Counted from the first letter of the stretch, positions 35,462 through 44,976 are shown. The stretch is 49,755 nt of DNA from Pirellulales bacterium (GCA_019694455.1 JAIBBY010000038.1:1-49755), one strand, 5' to 3'. Made by a program: numbers and translations. The notes: generated by a model not told the origin, from the letters alone.

Positions 35462-35557
35462 GGTTTTGTCACGTCTTGATGTGAATGGATTTGCGCTGCG
35501 CCGATTATCTCGCGCGACACCGCTTTCTCGCTAGATGTGCGGCGCGGCGCCAAAATC

Positions 35558-35575
35558 GCGCGCGATATCGCGCGC
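35558..35575. repeat. Perfect 18-bp palindrome between radical SAM and PhyH genes
   Basis: A perfect inverted palindrome of alternating CG bases centred on GATATC, bracketed at short distance by two GGCGCC hexamers (about 35545-35550 and 35577-35582). It lies in the 147-nt gap, just downstream of the radical SAM stop codon and upstream of the PhyH start. It could be a regulator binding site, a transcript hairpin or a methylation-type motif. Confidence 0.5.
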
Positions 35576-35608
35576 AGGCGCCAAGGGGTTTCGACGCGGC
35601 TTGTCCGA

Positions 35609-37021
35609 CTAAACCAGTTCGCTGCGCGTCGAACTCTTCGTGCGGCCGAGAAAATATGGCGCCAGCGCCCGCCCCGCTGCTAGCGTCGTGCGCGGGTATT
35701 TGAGAAACCGCAATGCGTGCCGCGCGACATACGGCAGACGAAGATACGATTTACGGAAGAACTCCGCTTCCCACTTTGCCAATTCGGCGCGGCGCCCCGG
35801 GCTTTTCCACTCGTTGCGATACGGAAACAGCGAGAAGTCAACCTGGTCGCGATATTGCTCAAATAGCGACGTGCCCGGATACGGCACGGTCTGCCCCACT
35901 GTGGTGTAGTCCAATTCCAGCGACCGCAGCAGTTTTCCAGTCTGCTGAAAATCTTCGTGTGTTTCCTCGGGATGCCCGACCATGAAGAACGCGCCGACTT
36001 CGATATGGCGCTTGCGGAGCATATTCACAATCTCGCGAATCCGCTCTACGCCGTAGTCCTTGCCGTAGAGTTGCAGAATGCGCTGCGAGCCGCTCTCAAT
36101 GCCCAGATACACCCGCCGGCATCCCGCGTCGCGCAGCGCTTTGGCCCGCTCGTCGTCGAGCGTGTCGACTCGCGACAGGCAACTCCACACCAAGGGCGGC
36201 AGCTCCTTTTGTATCTTTTCGCAAATCTCCAACGTGCGCTGTGGAATCGCCGTAAAGGTGTCGTCGATGAACCGGAACGAGCGAATCTTGTAGCGGTCGA
36301 CCAGTTGCCGCAACTCGGCCACGATATTGTCGGGCGAGCGCATGCCCAATTTCTGCCCATAGCTGCGCACGCAAAAATTGCACGTGTAAGGGCAGCCCCG
36401 CGCCGTTTGCAGCATGACGAACGGTTGCGGCAGCAGAAACTCGCTGTAGGCGCTGACGTCGACCAGCGAATAATCGGGATGCGGCAGTTCGTCGATATGC
36501 CGGTCGCGCGCCCGATCGGGCGTCGAAACTACCATGCCGTCGTCGCGGCGATACGTTAGTCCTTCGATCCGATCGATCGGCCCGTTTTGTTTCAGCGCCT
36601 CGGTCAGCTCAAAGAAGGCGTGCTCGGGTTCGCCGCGAAACACGTAATCGAGGTTCGCGATCGCCATCACCTCGTTGGGAAAGGTGGTGGCGTAATGGCC
36701 AAACGCGGCGAACTTGGCCTGTGGCAGCTCCGCGCGCAGCCAAGCGAAGGTCCGCATGTCGGGTTCGAAGATCTCAAAACTGGTGATCGTGATCACCAGG
36801 TCTGGCCGAAACCGCTTGAGCTGCTCTAAAGTCTGATCGCGATCAAGTCGCGCGGCGATCGCGTCGATCAGCACGACGTCGTCGTGTCCCCACTCCCGCG
36901 CCACCGCCGCCACGTACATTAGTTCCAGCGGCGGAAAGAGAAACACCGGCGAGTTGTAAGAACACATGTACCGGCGCACGACCGGCACTTCGTGCGGCAG
37001 ATTGACCAGGGCAATTCGCAT
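35609..37021 (-). CDS. B12-binding-domain radical SAM protein
   Basis: 470 residues. The N-terminal ~140 residues form a cobalamin-binding-like Rossmann domain ('MRIALVNLPHEVP', 'PPLELMYVAAVAREWGHDDVVLID', 'DLVITITSFEI'). The usual base-off D-x-H-x-x-G motif is not present. The radical SAM TIM barrel follows with the [4Fe-4S] cysteines Cys210, Cys214 and Cys217 ('CPYTCNFC'), then 'RFIDDTFTA', 'YLGIESGSQRIL' and 'FFMVGHPEETHEDF'. The C-terminal ~80 residues are unassigned. It belongs to the BchE/HpnJ-type group, which modifies lipids or tetrapyrroles. The substrate is unknown. Confidence 0.9.
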   Translation of the reverse strand: MRIALVNLPHEVPVVRRYMCSYNSPVFLFPPLELMYVAAVAREWGHDDVVLIDAIAARLDRDQTLEQLKRFRPDLVITITSFEIFEPDMRTFAWLRAELPQAKFAAFGHYATTFPNEVMAIANLDYVFRGEPEHAFFELTEALKQNGPIDRIEGLTYRRDDGMVVSTPDRARDRHIDELPHPDYSLVDVSAYSEFLLPQPFVMLQTARGCPYTCNFCVRSYGQKLGMRSPDNIVAELRQLVDRYKIRSFRFIDDTFTAIPQRTLEICEKIQKELPPLVWSCLSRVDTLDDERAKALRDAGCRRVYLGIESGSQRILQLYGKDYGVERIREIVNMLRKRHIEVGAFFMVGHPEETHEDFQQTGKLLRSLELDYTTVGQTVPYPGTSLFEQYRDQVDFSLFPYRNEWKSPGRRAELAKWEAEFFRKSYLRLPYVARHALRFLKYPRTTLAAGRALAPYFLGRTKSSTRSELV

Positions 37022-37151
37022 GGTGTCGACTTTGAGAAGCAGCCAGATCGCGCTCGGCGCGGGCGCGAAGCAATAGACCCCCCCAACGGATGTGCGGAAC
37101 TCAGTCTAGTGAGCCCCGCGGCGCGCGGCAAGCAAAACCCCATAATCGCCG

Positions 37152-37982
37152 CTAAAAACGCCAGCCCAACCCCACATTATTGAAGAATCGCGACGATTGC
37201 CCATTGATGCCAAATCCGAACCGCGTGCCGATTTCCAGATTCTCCGTCAGCAACAAATGGAAACCGCTGCTGACGAAATGCCGGCTTGAGTCCTCCGCCT
37301 TGTCCTCCGTGCAGAGGCCAAAGTACTCGAAGTGGATGTTCCAGCGCTCCCCGATCGGAATCTTCACCACGCTCGACGGCGCCCACGTGCTGAACCGATC
37401 ATCGTGCTCGCTCCCCGTCCCCATGCGCATCGCGCTGTCCCACTTCCATCCGTTTGGCAGCGTCCAACCAAACACGTAGCCCAGCGTCAGATCGGTGTCG
37501 TTCGCTGGGCCATAGGTCGGTGTGAAGCCTTCGATCAACACCGCGCTCTCCGGGATCCAGTCCGCTTGGCGCGTTGTCTGCGCCTTCAAGCCGAATTCAA
37601 CGTCCGACTCGGCCCCGGTTCCCAGGTCCTCGTCGCCAAATTCCACGTCGGAGAAGGCCCCCCCGGCGCCCCCCACCTCCCAGTTCCAGCCCAAGCGCAG
37701 TTCCAGCCAGGGGAGCACGCCCACACGCGCCACCAACTCGGGCAAGCTGTGCGTCTCCACCGTGTGGCGGTTGTCGGCGAACGTGTACGACGATTCGACG
37801 ATGGTCCGCCCCGGATCGACCACGGTCGTGGCCGGGGTGAATGAATCGCGGTCGGTTTCAATCTCCGACTCGAGCCAGGGCGCGGCGCCGCGACCATCCT
37901 GCGCGCACGCAGGTCTGGCGATCGCGCAATCTGCAACGATTAGCAAGACCAGGCAATGGAAGTATCGTGACACTGCCGTCAA
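37152..37982 (-). CDS. Outer-membrane beta-barrel / MetA-pathway-type transporter-like protein
   Basis: 276 residues. The TTG at 37982 is chosen: GAGAGG precedes it by 6 nt and a signal peptide (hydrophobic run to 'PACAQ', about residue 27) starts directly behind it. An upstream in-frame extension would be about 70 residues long and unconvincing. The mature part alternates polar and aromatic strands: 'TIVESSYTFADN', 'WLELRLGWNWEVG', 'LTLGYVFGWTLPNGW' and 'WNIHFEYFGL'. It ends in 'VGLGWRF', with a terminal Phe typical of porin-class barrels. It resembles the phenol-degradation MetA-type transporter family. Located upstream of the radical SAM gene on the same strand. Confidence 0.78.
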   Translation of the reverse strand: MTAVSRYFHCLVLLIVADCAIARPACAQDGRGAAPWLESEIETDRDSFTPATTVVDPGRTIVESSYTFADNRHTVETHSLPELVARVGVLPWLELRLGWNWEVGGAGGAFSDVEFGDEDLGTGAESDVEFGLKAQTTRQADWIPESAVLIEGFTPTYGPANDTDLTLGYVFGWTLPNGWKWDSAMRMGTGSEHDDRFSTWAPSSVVKIPIGERWNIHFEYFGLCTEDKAEDSSRHFVSSGFHLLLTENLEIGTRFGFGINGQSSRFFNNVGLGWRF

Positions 37983-38160
37983 AGTGCGCCTCTCCCGCCT
38001 ATCTTGCAGCGAGGTCGTCTCCAACCACTTAGTTTGCAAAGCTACACTCGCGCGAATATCACGCGCATCGACCAGCCAATGCGTAGGCCATGACACATTG
38101 CTTGTGCGATCGCCCCCCCATTTATTTGCAATCGCTGGTCGATTGGAAAATCCAAGGCTG

Positions 38161-38637
38161 CTACGGCGCGCACTCTCGATAGCCAAGCCCTTCATATAGC
38201 GCGAGCGCCCCTTGCCATTGGCGGTGCGTCTCCAGCCAGATCTGGCGTGCCCCTTGGTCCCAGCAGCGCTGCTCCAACAGCGCCATCAATAGCCGGCCAA
38301 TACCGCGCCGTCTTGCGCGAGGATCGACCATCAGCCAATGGACGGCCGGTCGTCCGGCGCCGCGCTCCGCCAACGTGACCGCCCCAGCTAATTGTGGCGC
38401 CTCTCCTGAGTTGATCCACTCCGCCAGCCACATCCGATCTGGCGACCACCACGGTCGCTGCAATAGCTCGCGGCAAAAGTCGTCGCGCTGCCAGGCCCGC
38501 ACCGCCACGCGCTGGCGCGCAAAGGCCCGCTGGCGCAGCGCGAGCCAGGCGTCGATATCAGTCTCGCCGGCGTAATGACGCACGCGCGCGGCGGCCAGCG
38601 GCCTAACTTCCGGCCGCTCGACGAGCACCTTGGTCAT
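38161..38637 (-). CDS. GNAT acetyltransferase
   Basis: 158 residues from the ATG at 38637. Other in-frame starts at 38655 and further have no ribosome binding site, and the start is not certain. The acetyl-CoA motif is 'VDPRARRRGIGRLLMALLEQ' (R-x-x-G-I-G) preceded by the strand 'PAVHWLMV'. The C-terminal 'ALYEGLGYRE' is typical of GNAT. It should acetylate a small amine or protein N-terminus. The N-terminal half contains 'LRQRAFARQRVAVRAWQRDDF'. No neighbour indicates a substrate. Confidence 0.88.
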   Translation of the reverse strand: MTKVLVERPEVRPLAAARVRHYAGETDIDAWLALRQRAFARQRVAVRAWQRDDFCRELLQRPWWSPDRMWLAEWINSGEAPQLAGAVTLAERGAGRPAVHWLMVDPRARRRGIGRLLMALLEQRCWDQGARQIWLETHRQWQGALALYEGLGYRECAP

Positions 38638-38966
38638 CTGCACCACCGACGTCATAAATGACTGCGACAAAAAGTGTAATGAAAGTTGGTTGCGGCGTAC
38701 CGGAATGTTCGTCCTCAAGCGGTTAACTGATTCTGTCCGCCGCGAGCCGGTGGCGATACCGCAAAAGATTGGCCACGTGTCCGCATTGCGGTTATTCTCA
38801 ACCGCGTGGCGATCGCCTCAGGCCGCGCAGCAAGCCATGATTGTGGCCTGCGCGAGAAAGGAACCGGCCGACCAGCGGAGTGCTAATGCTGACGCGGCTC
38901 GAAAGTAATTTCGCAGGCTCAAGCTCAGTGCCACGATGAATAAGCCCATGGGAGAAACAACCAGTC
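38638..38966. other. Intergenic region upstream of Gfo/Idh gene
   Basis: 329 bp holding the divergent promoters of the GNAT gene (minus) and the Gfo/Idh gene (plus). A 92-codon frame exists here but has no ribosome binding site or family similarity, so I leave it out. I see no RNA gene or repeat. Confidence 0.35.
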
Positions 38967-40307
38967 ATGAGTAACCCTATCAGCCGTCGCGCTTTCACCG
39001 CCAGCGCCGCCGCGCTTGGCGCCTTGGCCACTACTGCCCGCGCCGCCGACAGCGATCGCAAGATACGGATGGGCTTTGTCGGCCTTGGCAACCGGGGAGA
39101 TCAGGTCTTAAGCGCGTTTCTGCCGCAGCCCGATGCCGAGATAGTCGCGCTGTGCGACGTGTACGAACCCTATGCGCTCGCGGCCCAAAGCAAGGCCGGC
39201 GGCAAGCCGCGCATCTATCGCGACTATCGCGAGTTGCTCGCGCAATCCGATGTCGATGCCGTGGTGATCGCCACCCCCGATCATTGGCACGCCTTGCAAT
39301 TCATCGACGCCTGCCGCGCCGGCAAGGATGTTTACGTCGAGAAGCCCCTCAGCCTCACCATCGCCGAAGGCCAGCGCATGGTCGAGGTCGCCGAAGAAAC
39401 GAAGCGCGTCACGCTGATGGGCACCCAGCGCCGCTCCTCACCCTTAATTCAAGAGATGGTCCGACTGATCCAGGATGGCGCCATCGGCAAGGTCAGCGTC
39501 GCCAAGTGTTACCACCTGGTGAACGAATCGCCGATGGGCATCGGCAAACCCGCCGACGGCGATCCGCCCCCCGGCCTCGACTGGGATTTTTGGCTCGGAC
39601 CCGCTCCGCAAGTCGCCTTCAACACCAATCGCTGCCTCTACAAGTTCCGCTGGTTCTGGAACTACTCCGGCGGACAGCTCACCAATATGGGCACTCACTA
39701 CCTCGACCTGATTCAATGGGCGCTGGGGCAAGACGCGCCCACCAGCGTCGTGGCTAGCGGCGGCAACTATGTGGTGCAAGACAATCGCGAAATTCCCGAC
39801 ACCATGGAAGTGGTCTGGGAGTATCCGGGCGGGACGCTGGTCACCTTCTCGCAGTACAACGGCAACGCCGCCGCCAGCAATCCGCGCGATTGCGATCTCG
39901 AATTTCGCGGCAGCGAAGGCACATTGTACTACCGCCAGAACTCCATCGAGATCGTCCCCGAGCGCGTGCGCACCCAGGAGTTGGCGGCGCAAAGCCCTAT
40001 CGCCCGCGAGGCAAATCGCAAACAAGGCGAGTCGCGGCAATTGGCGCGGAAGGAGTTCCGCCAGCAAGGCGCCATTGGCGATGAACTGCACGCCCGCAAT
40101 TTCCTCGATTGCGTCAAGTCGCGGCAGCCGACCAATTGCCCGGTGGCGGTTGGGCATCGCTCCACCAGCGTCACGCTCTTGGGCAATATCGCCTATAAGA
40201 CGGGGCGCAAAATTCGCTGGGACGCTGCGCGTCAAGAGTGCCTCGACGACGCCGCGGCCAACGCGCTATTGACCTACGAATACCGCGCCCCGTGGCGACT
40301 TTCGTAG
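38967..40307 (+). CDS. Tat-exported Gfo/Idh/MocA family oxidoreductase
   Basis: 446 residues. The N-terminus has Arg7-Arg8 in 'SRRAFTASAAALGAL' with cleavage near ARA-AD at residue 26, so it is exported folded by Tat. The Rossmann NAD(P) site is 'GFVGLGNRG' (36-44), and the conserved Glu-Lys-Pro is Glu125-Lys126-Pro127 ('VEKPLSLT'). The second domain has 'GTHYLDLIQWALG' with the structural His. Planctomycetes carry many such exported paralogues, thought to act on sugars or cyclitols. The C-terminal ~40 residues are the common 'VGHRSTSVTLLGNIAYKTGR' region. It is a single gene. Confidence 0.92.
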   Translation: MSNPISRRAFTASAAALGALATTARAADSDRKIRMGFVGLGNRGDQVLSAFLPQPDAEIVALCDVYEPYALAAQSKAGGKPRIYRDYRELLAQSDVDAVVIATPDHWHALQFIDACRAGKDVYVEKPLSLTIAEGQRMVEVAEETKRVTLMGTQRRSSPLIQEMVRLIQDGAIGKVSVAKCYHLVNESPMGIGKPADGDPPPGLDWDFWLGPAPQVAFNTNRCLYKFRWFWNYSGGQLTNMGTHYLDLIQWALGQDAPTSVVASGGNYVVQDNREIPDTMEVVWEYPGGTLVTFSQYNGNAAASNPRDCDLEFRGSEGTLYYRQNSIEIVPERVRTQELAAQSPIAREANRKQGESRQLARKEFRQQGAIGDELHARNFLDCVKSRQPTNCPVAVGHRSTSVTLLGNIAYKTGRKIRWDAARQECLDDAAANALLTYEYRAPWRLS

Positions 40308-40389
40308 TTTCAATCGCCTTAGCTTGTCGATTGCCGCCAACTCGATCGGTGGTTCACTGGCCAGTCAGCACGGCTGCTAGGATGGCGAT

Positions 40390-41598
40390 ATGAACGTCGA
40401 TCCTTGTGTCGACAATGCGCAGCAACAGCCGGCGGCGGCGTTTTCCCCTCCGCGGGTCGAGGTCGCCGGCGCGCAGTTGTGGCTCTTTGTCGAGTTGGAG
40501 CCGTTGCTGGCCGCCATGCTCGCCGACATACGCTCCGCCCAGCATCGTATCTGGCTCGAGTCCTATATCTTCTCCGACGACTCGGCGGGCCGTGCAGTGG
40601 CCAACGCCCTCATCGAACGCTCTCAGGCCAGCGTCGATGTGCGAGTCATCTACGACGCAATTGGCAGCCAGGCGACTTCGGCTGCCTTCTTTGGGGAACT
40701 GGCCGCGGCGGGGGTTAAGGTGCATGTGCATCAAACAATCTGGGACAGTCTCTTTCGTCAAAGATCGTGGCGGCTACTCAATCGCCGCAATCATCGCAAA
40801 CTGCTGATTGTCGACGAACACGCGGCCTACTTTGGCGGAATGAACCTGATCGACCCGGTCGAGGCGCTGCAAGCAGGCGGCGCGGCGAACTTGCCCACCT
40901 CGGCTGGCTGGCGCGACGTGCATGTGCGGCTAGTCGGTCCGCAAGCGCATGACGTAGCCGAAAGCTTTCACCGCTCTTGGCGTCGCGAGGAGCATCAACT
41001 GAATCGCATCCCGTCGCGCGCCTATCGCCGTGGCGTCCTCTCGCCCGAAGCCGAGAGCATTCGCTTCTTCGATAGCGGACCCGGTTTCAAGCAAAGTCGC
41101 GCCGCCCGCGTCTATTCGCGCGCGATGCGCGTCGCACGGCGCGAAATCCTCTTGTCGATGGCCTACTTCATCCCCGCTGGCCGGGTGCTGCGGGCGCTGT
41201 TAGCCGCGCGGCGCCGTCGCGTGCGCATCCGCGTGGTGGTGCCGCACGACAACGACGTGAAGCTGGTGCAATACGCCTTGCGACATCTCTACTCCAAATT
41301 GCTCAAGCGTGGCATCGAAATCTACGAACGCGTCAATTGCATGTTGCACAGCAAGGCGATGGTGGTCGACGATCAGTGGAGCATCGTCGGCTCTTGCAAC
41401 CTCGATCCCCGTAGCCTGGAAATCAACTACGAGTTTCTGGCGGTGATTCGCTCCCCGGCCTTCGCCGCCGAACTCAAAAAGATCTGCGAAAATGAGATCT
41501 TGCATAGCCAGCGCGTCACGCTGGACGACGTGGCTCGCCGCACCCGCTGGCAGCGCTGGATCGATCGACTAGCCTACGCGCTCCGCGCTTGGCTCTAA
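40390..41598 (+). CDS. Phospholipase D-type cardiolipin synthase-like protein
   Basis: 402 residues, no membrane span. Two HKD catalytic motifs: H135-x-K137-x4-D142 ('HRKLLIVDEHAAYFGGMN') and H320-x-K322-x4-D327 ('HSKAMVVDDQWSIVGSCN'). Both are intact, so the enzyme should make the covalent phosphohistidine intermediate. Length and lack of a membrane anchor resemble E. coli ClsB, which makes cardiolipin from phosphatidylglycerol, among other transfers. The N-terminal ~30 residues are unrelated and Pro/Ala-rich. It converges on argS with 26 nt between them. Confidence 0.9.
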   Translation: MNVDPCVDNAQQQPAAAFSPPRVEVAGAQLWLFVELEPLLAAMLADIRSAQHRIWLESYIFSDDSAGRAVANALIERSQASVDVRVIYDAIGSQATSAAFFGELAAAGVKVHVHQTIWDSLFRQRSWRLLNRRNHRKLLIVDEHAAYFGGMNLIDPVEALQAGGAANLPTSAGWRDVHVRLVGPQAHDVAESFHRSWRREEHQLNRIPSRAYRRGVLSPEAESIRFFDSGPGFKQSRAARVYSRAMRVARREILLSMAYFIPAGRVLRALLAARRRRVRIRVVVPHDNDVKLVQYALRHLYSKLLKRGIEIYERVNCMLHSKAMVVDDQWSIVGSCNLDPRSLEINYEFLAVIRSPAFAAELKKICENEILHSQRVTLDDVARRTRWQRWIDRLAYALRAWL

Positions 41599-41624
41599 TG
41601 GCGCCCCAGCCATGACGCGGCCAG

Positions 41625-43580
41625 TCACATCTTCTCGACGACCTCAATGCCCAACAGCGCCAAACCCTGCTGGATGACGCGCGCCGTCAAATCGCACAAC
41701 ATCAGCCGGCTGGTGCGCAGCGCGTCGCTTTCGGCGCGCAACACCGGGCACTGCTCAAAGAACGTCGAGTACTTGTTCGCTAGCTCAAACAAGTACGACG
41801 TAAGTTGATTGGGGCGATAATCGGCCACGACCGCCGCCAGCGCCTCGGGAAACCGCAAGATCTCCAATCCCAGCGCCCGCTCTGCCTCACTGGTCAGCAA
41901 GATGGTCCCTGGCGACCGTCGCAGCGCCTCGATGTCGATGTTCCCCTTGGCGAAGATGCTCCGCACCCGCGCGTACGCGTATTGCATATACGTCGCCGTG
42001 TTGCCGTTCATGGCCAGCATCTTGTCGTAGCTGAAGACGTAATCGCTCGTGCGGTTCTGCGACAGATCGGCGTATTTGAGCGCGCCAATGCCCACCCGCT
42101 CGGCCACCTGGCGCCGCTCCGGTTCGCTTAGTTCGGCGCCGACCGGCTTACCCTCGTCGTTGGCACGCACAATCTCATACGCGCGGCTCACGGCCTCGTC
42201 GAGCAGCCCTTCCAGCCCCACCGTGTCGCCGGCGCGCGTCTTGAATGGCCGCCCGTCGTCTCCCAGCACCGTGCCAAAACTCACATGCACTAGTTCAATT
42301 GCGTCGTAACCCCAGCGCCGCGCGGTGGCAAAGAGTTGCTCAAAGTGCAAACCTTGCCGGTGGTCCACCACGTACAACGCGCCCCGTGGCCGCCAGCGCT
42401 GCATCCGGTATTGGATCGTCGCCAGATCGGTCGTGGCGTACAAGTACGCGCCATCCTGCTTCTGGATCAAGAACGGTGTTTCATAGCCCTCGTTGAAGAC
42501 GCACATCGCGCCGGCGCTGGGCGCCGCGATGCCGCGCCCCTTCAAGTCGTCGACCACCCCTTGCAGGCGGTCGTGATAAAAGCTCTCCCCCAGCGACTCG
42601 TCGAAGGTCACACCCAACCGCCGGTAGATGCGATGGATATCTTCCTCGCAGGCGGGCAGAAATTCCTCCCACAACTGCCGATTCTCCGCGTCGCCAGCGT
42701 GCAGCTTGGCTGTTTCCGCCAGCACCGCTTCGCCGATCTGGGGATGCTCTTTCGCCAATCGGTCGAGCACGATGTCGGCCTCCACCGCCGTCACCTTGCT
42801 CTGCGCGGCGTCCAGCGCCTCGCGCGCTTCGACCACCCGCGTCTCCAGCCGCCGCTTTTCCTTGGCCGCTTTCTTGGCGTCGGGCTCCGCCAGTTGCGTC
42901 AAGGCAACCTCGGCCGCGCGCAGCTTGGCTTCCAGTTCGGGCAATGCCCCCCGCGCGTCGTAGAACTCGACCAGCCGATTCACCAGCCGGTACAGCCGCG
43001 CCAACTCGGCGACGGGGTGTTCGCGATAGGCCGCCTCGTCCCGAAAATTCTTGTAGCCGTACAAGATCATGCCGAACTGCGTCCCCCAGTCGCCAATGTG
43101 ATTGTCGCCAATCGCCTGGTGTCCCAGAAACCGCAGCGTTCGCGCCAGCGCGTCGCCAATCACCGTCGAGCGGATATGCCCCACGTGCATCGGCTTGGCC
43201 ACATTCGGCGCCGAGTAATCGACGATGTACACCCCTGGATCGCTCGCCTGCGGCACCCCCAAACGCGGATCGACAAAGGCGCTCGCCAGCGCGCTCGAAA
43301 GAAACGTGTCGGACAGTCGCACATTAATGAAGCCCGGCCCGGCGATCTCAGGCGGACCCGCGCAAAGGTCGTCGAGCTTGACCTGCTCCGCAATCTGCTG
43401 GGCAATCTCACGCGGCGGCCGACCAAGTTGCTTGCCCAACGGCATCGCGAAGTTCGCCTGATAGTCGCCAAACTTCGCGTCCTGACTCGGCCGGATCAAA
43501 TCCAGCAGCGCGCCCACATCGGTCGCCATCGGCGCCAGCGCCGGCTCGAACCGCAGGCGAATCTCTTCCAATAAATTCAT
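41625..43580 (-). CDS. argS: Arginyl-tRNA synthetase
   Basis: 651 residues from the ATG at 43580. The open frame runs another 49 codons upstream with no family similarity. It charges tRNA-Arg with arginine. The N-terminal Add-1 domain ('LGRPPREIAQQIAEQ') is followed by the class I HIGH-type site His132-V-G-H ('PNVAKPMHVGHIRSTV'). Around residues 220-290 a Lys/Glu/Ala-rich helical insertion ('LEAKLRAAEVALTQLAEPDAKKAAKEKRRLE' region) enlarges the catalytic domain. The KMSKS-equivalent loop reads 'GRPFKTRAG', as is normal for many ArgRS. The C-terminal helical anticodon domain ends 'LALLGIEVVEKM'. Confidence 0.96.
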   Translation of the reverse strand: MNLLEEIRLRFEPALAPMATDVGALLDLIRPSQDAKFGDYQANFAMPLGKQLGRPPREIAQQIAEQVKLDDLCAGPPEIAGPGFINVRLSDTFLSSALASAFVDPRLGVPQASDPGVYIVDYSAPNVAKPMHVGHIRSTVIGDALARTLRFLGHQAIGDNHIGDWGTQFGMILYGYKNFRDEAAYREHPVAELARLYRLVNRLVEFYDARGALPELEAKLRAAEVALTQLAEPDAKKAAKEKRRLETRVVEAREALDAAQSKVTAVEADIVLDRLAKEHPQIGEAVLAETAKLHAGDAENRQLWEEFLPACEEDIHRIYRRLGVTFDESLGESFYHDRLQGVVDDLKGRGIAAPSAGAMCVFNEGYETPFLIQKQDGAYLYATTDLATIQYRMQRWRPRGALYVVDHRQGLHFEQLFATARRWGYDAIELVHVSFGTVLGDDGRPFKTRAGDTVGLEGLLDEAVSRAYEIVRANDEGKPVGAELSEPERRQVAERVGIGALKYADLSQNRTSDYVFSYDKMLAMNGNTATYMQYAYARVRSIFAKGNIDIEALRRSPGTILLTSEAERALGLEILRFPEALAAVVADYRPNQLTSYLFELANKYSTFFEQCPVLRAESDALRTSRLMLCDLTARVIQQGLALLGIEVVEKM

Positions 43581-43740
43581 GCGACTTTTCGCTTCCCAGG
43601 TATCAATATCGCCGCGCAGATTACACCTGCGCCGCGCCCGGTCGCAAGGGGATAAGACAAGAAGCGAGAACAAGCCCATCGTGGGCCGGCGGCGACCGTC
43701 GCCGCGGCCATCACTTCGCTTCCACAATGTGGCCCCGAAC

Positions 43741-44232
43741 TTAAACGGCCTTCAGCGCGGGCGGATTGCCTTCCACAGGCACGCGCTTCGCGCCCGACCA
43801 TAAGAGATCGAGGCTGTAATAATCGCGCGCTTCGTCGTCGAACAAATGCACGACCACATCGCCGTAGTCCATCAAGATCCAGCGGCTGCCTTCATAGCCC
43901 TCGATCCCGATGCGGCGCTGTCGATACTCGCGGGCCAACACCCGATCGATCTCGTCCCCAATCGCGTGCAGTTGCCGGCGGCTACTGCCCGTCGCGATGA
44001 CGAAATAATCGAAAATCGGGGTCAGCTCGCGGACGTCCAGCACCAAGATGTCGCGGCCGCGATTGTCTTCTGCGGTGCGTGCGGCCGCCTGGGCGAGCTC
44101 AAGACTAGAGTAAGAGGAAGTGGCAACAGGAGACGCCGTGCTGGTCAGAGTTCGGTTAATGGTTTTACCCTCCAGGGGCCATCCTTTCGATGTGAAAGTT
44201 GCGCCACTTAGTTCCGCAACAATTGTACCCAC
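43741..44232 (-). CDS. rsfS: Ribosome silencing factor RsfS (Iojap/YbeB)
   Basis: 163 residues from the GTG at 44232. The core domain (about 45-145) starts 'LELAQAAARTAEDNRGRDILVLDV' and has 'DYFVIATGSSRRQLHAI' and 'GSRWILMDYGDVVVHLFDDEARDYY'. RsfS binds uL14 and blocks subunit joining in starvation. The first ~40 residues are low-complexity Ser/Thr-rich and outside the core. No better start codon with a ribosome binding site was found, so the real N-terminus may be shorter and use a rare start. It lies 160 nt upstream of argS on the same strand. Confidence 0.92.
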   Translation of the reverse strand: MGTIVAELSGATFTSKGWPLEGKTINRTLTSTASPVATSSYSSLELAQAAARTAEDNRGRDILVLDVRELTPIFDYFVIATGSSRRQLHAIGDEIDRVLAREYRQRRIGIEGYEGSRWILMDYGDVVVHLFDDEARDYYSLDLLWSGAKRVPVEGNPPALKAV

Positions 44233-44474
44233 ACGAGCATTCTGGGGAAGAAAGCCATCGCGGCTTTATTCCCAATCGTCGCTTGCCAGTCTCCTGCTAG
44301 ACGCCACAACCGGCAGCAAAGTTCGTGAATTTTTTCGCACTCGCAATGGTTTCTAAAGGGGCCGTTCCGATTACGCCGCGACGTTGGCCCCCGTTCGCCC
44401 CATCCACGACCGCGTCTCCCCCGCTATAATGCCCGCCGGAATGATCTGATTGCTCAGCATCGAGGTGCGAAGAT

Positions 44475-44957
44475 ATGTCCGATTGGGTCGAAGTGGGAGC
44501 CAAGGCGCCCGATTTCACGCTGGCCGCCGATGACGGCGCAAAGGTCAAGTTGTCCAGCCTCAAAGGCGCTCCGGTGGTGCTCTACTTTTACCCCAAGGAC
44601 GACACGCCCGGCTGCACCCGCCAGGCCTGCGCCTTTCGCGACGCCGAAAAGAAGCTGCAAAAGCTCGGCGCCACGGTGCTCGGAGTCAGCGCCGATTCGC
44701 TCGCCAGTCACGAGAAGTTTCGCGACAAATACAGCCTCAACTTCCCTCTCCTCTCCGATCCCGATCACAAGGTGGCCGAAAAGTACGGCGCCTGGCGCGA
44801 AAAGAACATGTACGGCAAAAAGTCGATGGGCATTCAGCGCTCCACCTTTCTGATCGACGCCACCGGCAAAGTAGCCAAGGTCTGGCAGCGAGTGAAGGTC
44901 GACGGCCACGACGAGCAGGTGCTCGCCGCGCTCAAAGCGCTGGCGTCCGCCGAGTAG
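44475..44957 (+). CDS. bcp: Thioredoxin-dependent peroxiredoxin (Bcp/PrxQ)
   Basis: 160 residues. The peroxidatic Cys47 lies in 'DDTPGCTRQACAFRD' and the resolving Cys52 five residues later, the alpha2-helix arrangement of Bcp/PrxQ. Other family features are 'APDFTLAADDG', 'LYFYPKDDTPG' and 'RSTFLIDATGKV'. It reduces peroxides using thioredoxin. It is divergent from rsfS and convergent with the ECF sigma gene. Confidence 0.94.
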   Translation: MSDWVEVGAKAPDFTLAADDGAKVKLSSLKGAPVVLYFYPKDDTPGCTRQACAFRDAEKKLQKLGATVLGVSADSLASHEKFRDKYSLNFPLLSDPDHKVAEKYGAWREKNMYGKKSMGIQRSTFLIDATGKVAKVWQRVKVDGHDEQVLAALKALASAE

Positions 44958-44976
44958 CGCTGGCGCCCGCGATCGG

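Noticed and set aside
42336..43574. Long plus-strand frame opposite argS
   Set aside because: Same effect: third-position GC bias keeps it open. The minus strand encodes an intact arginyl-tRNA synthetase.
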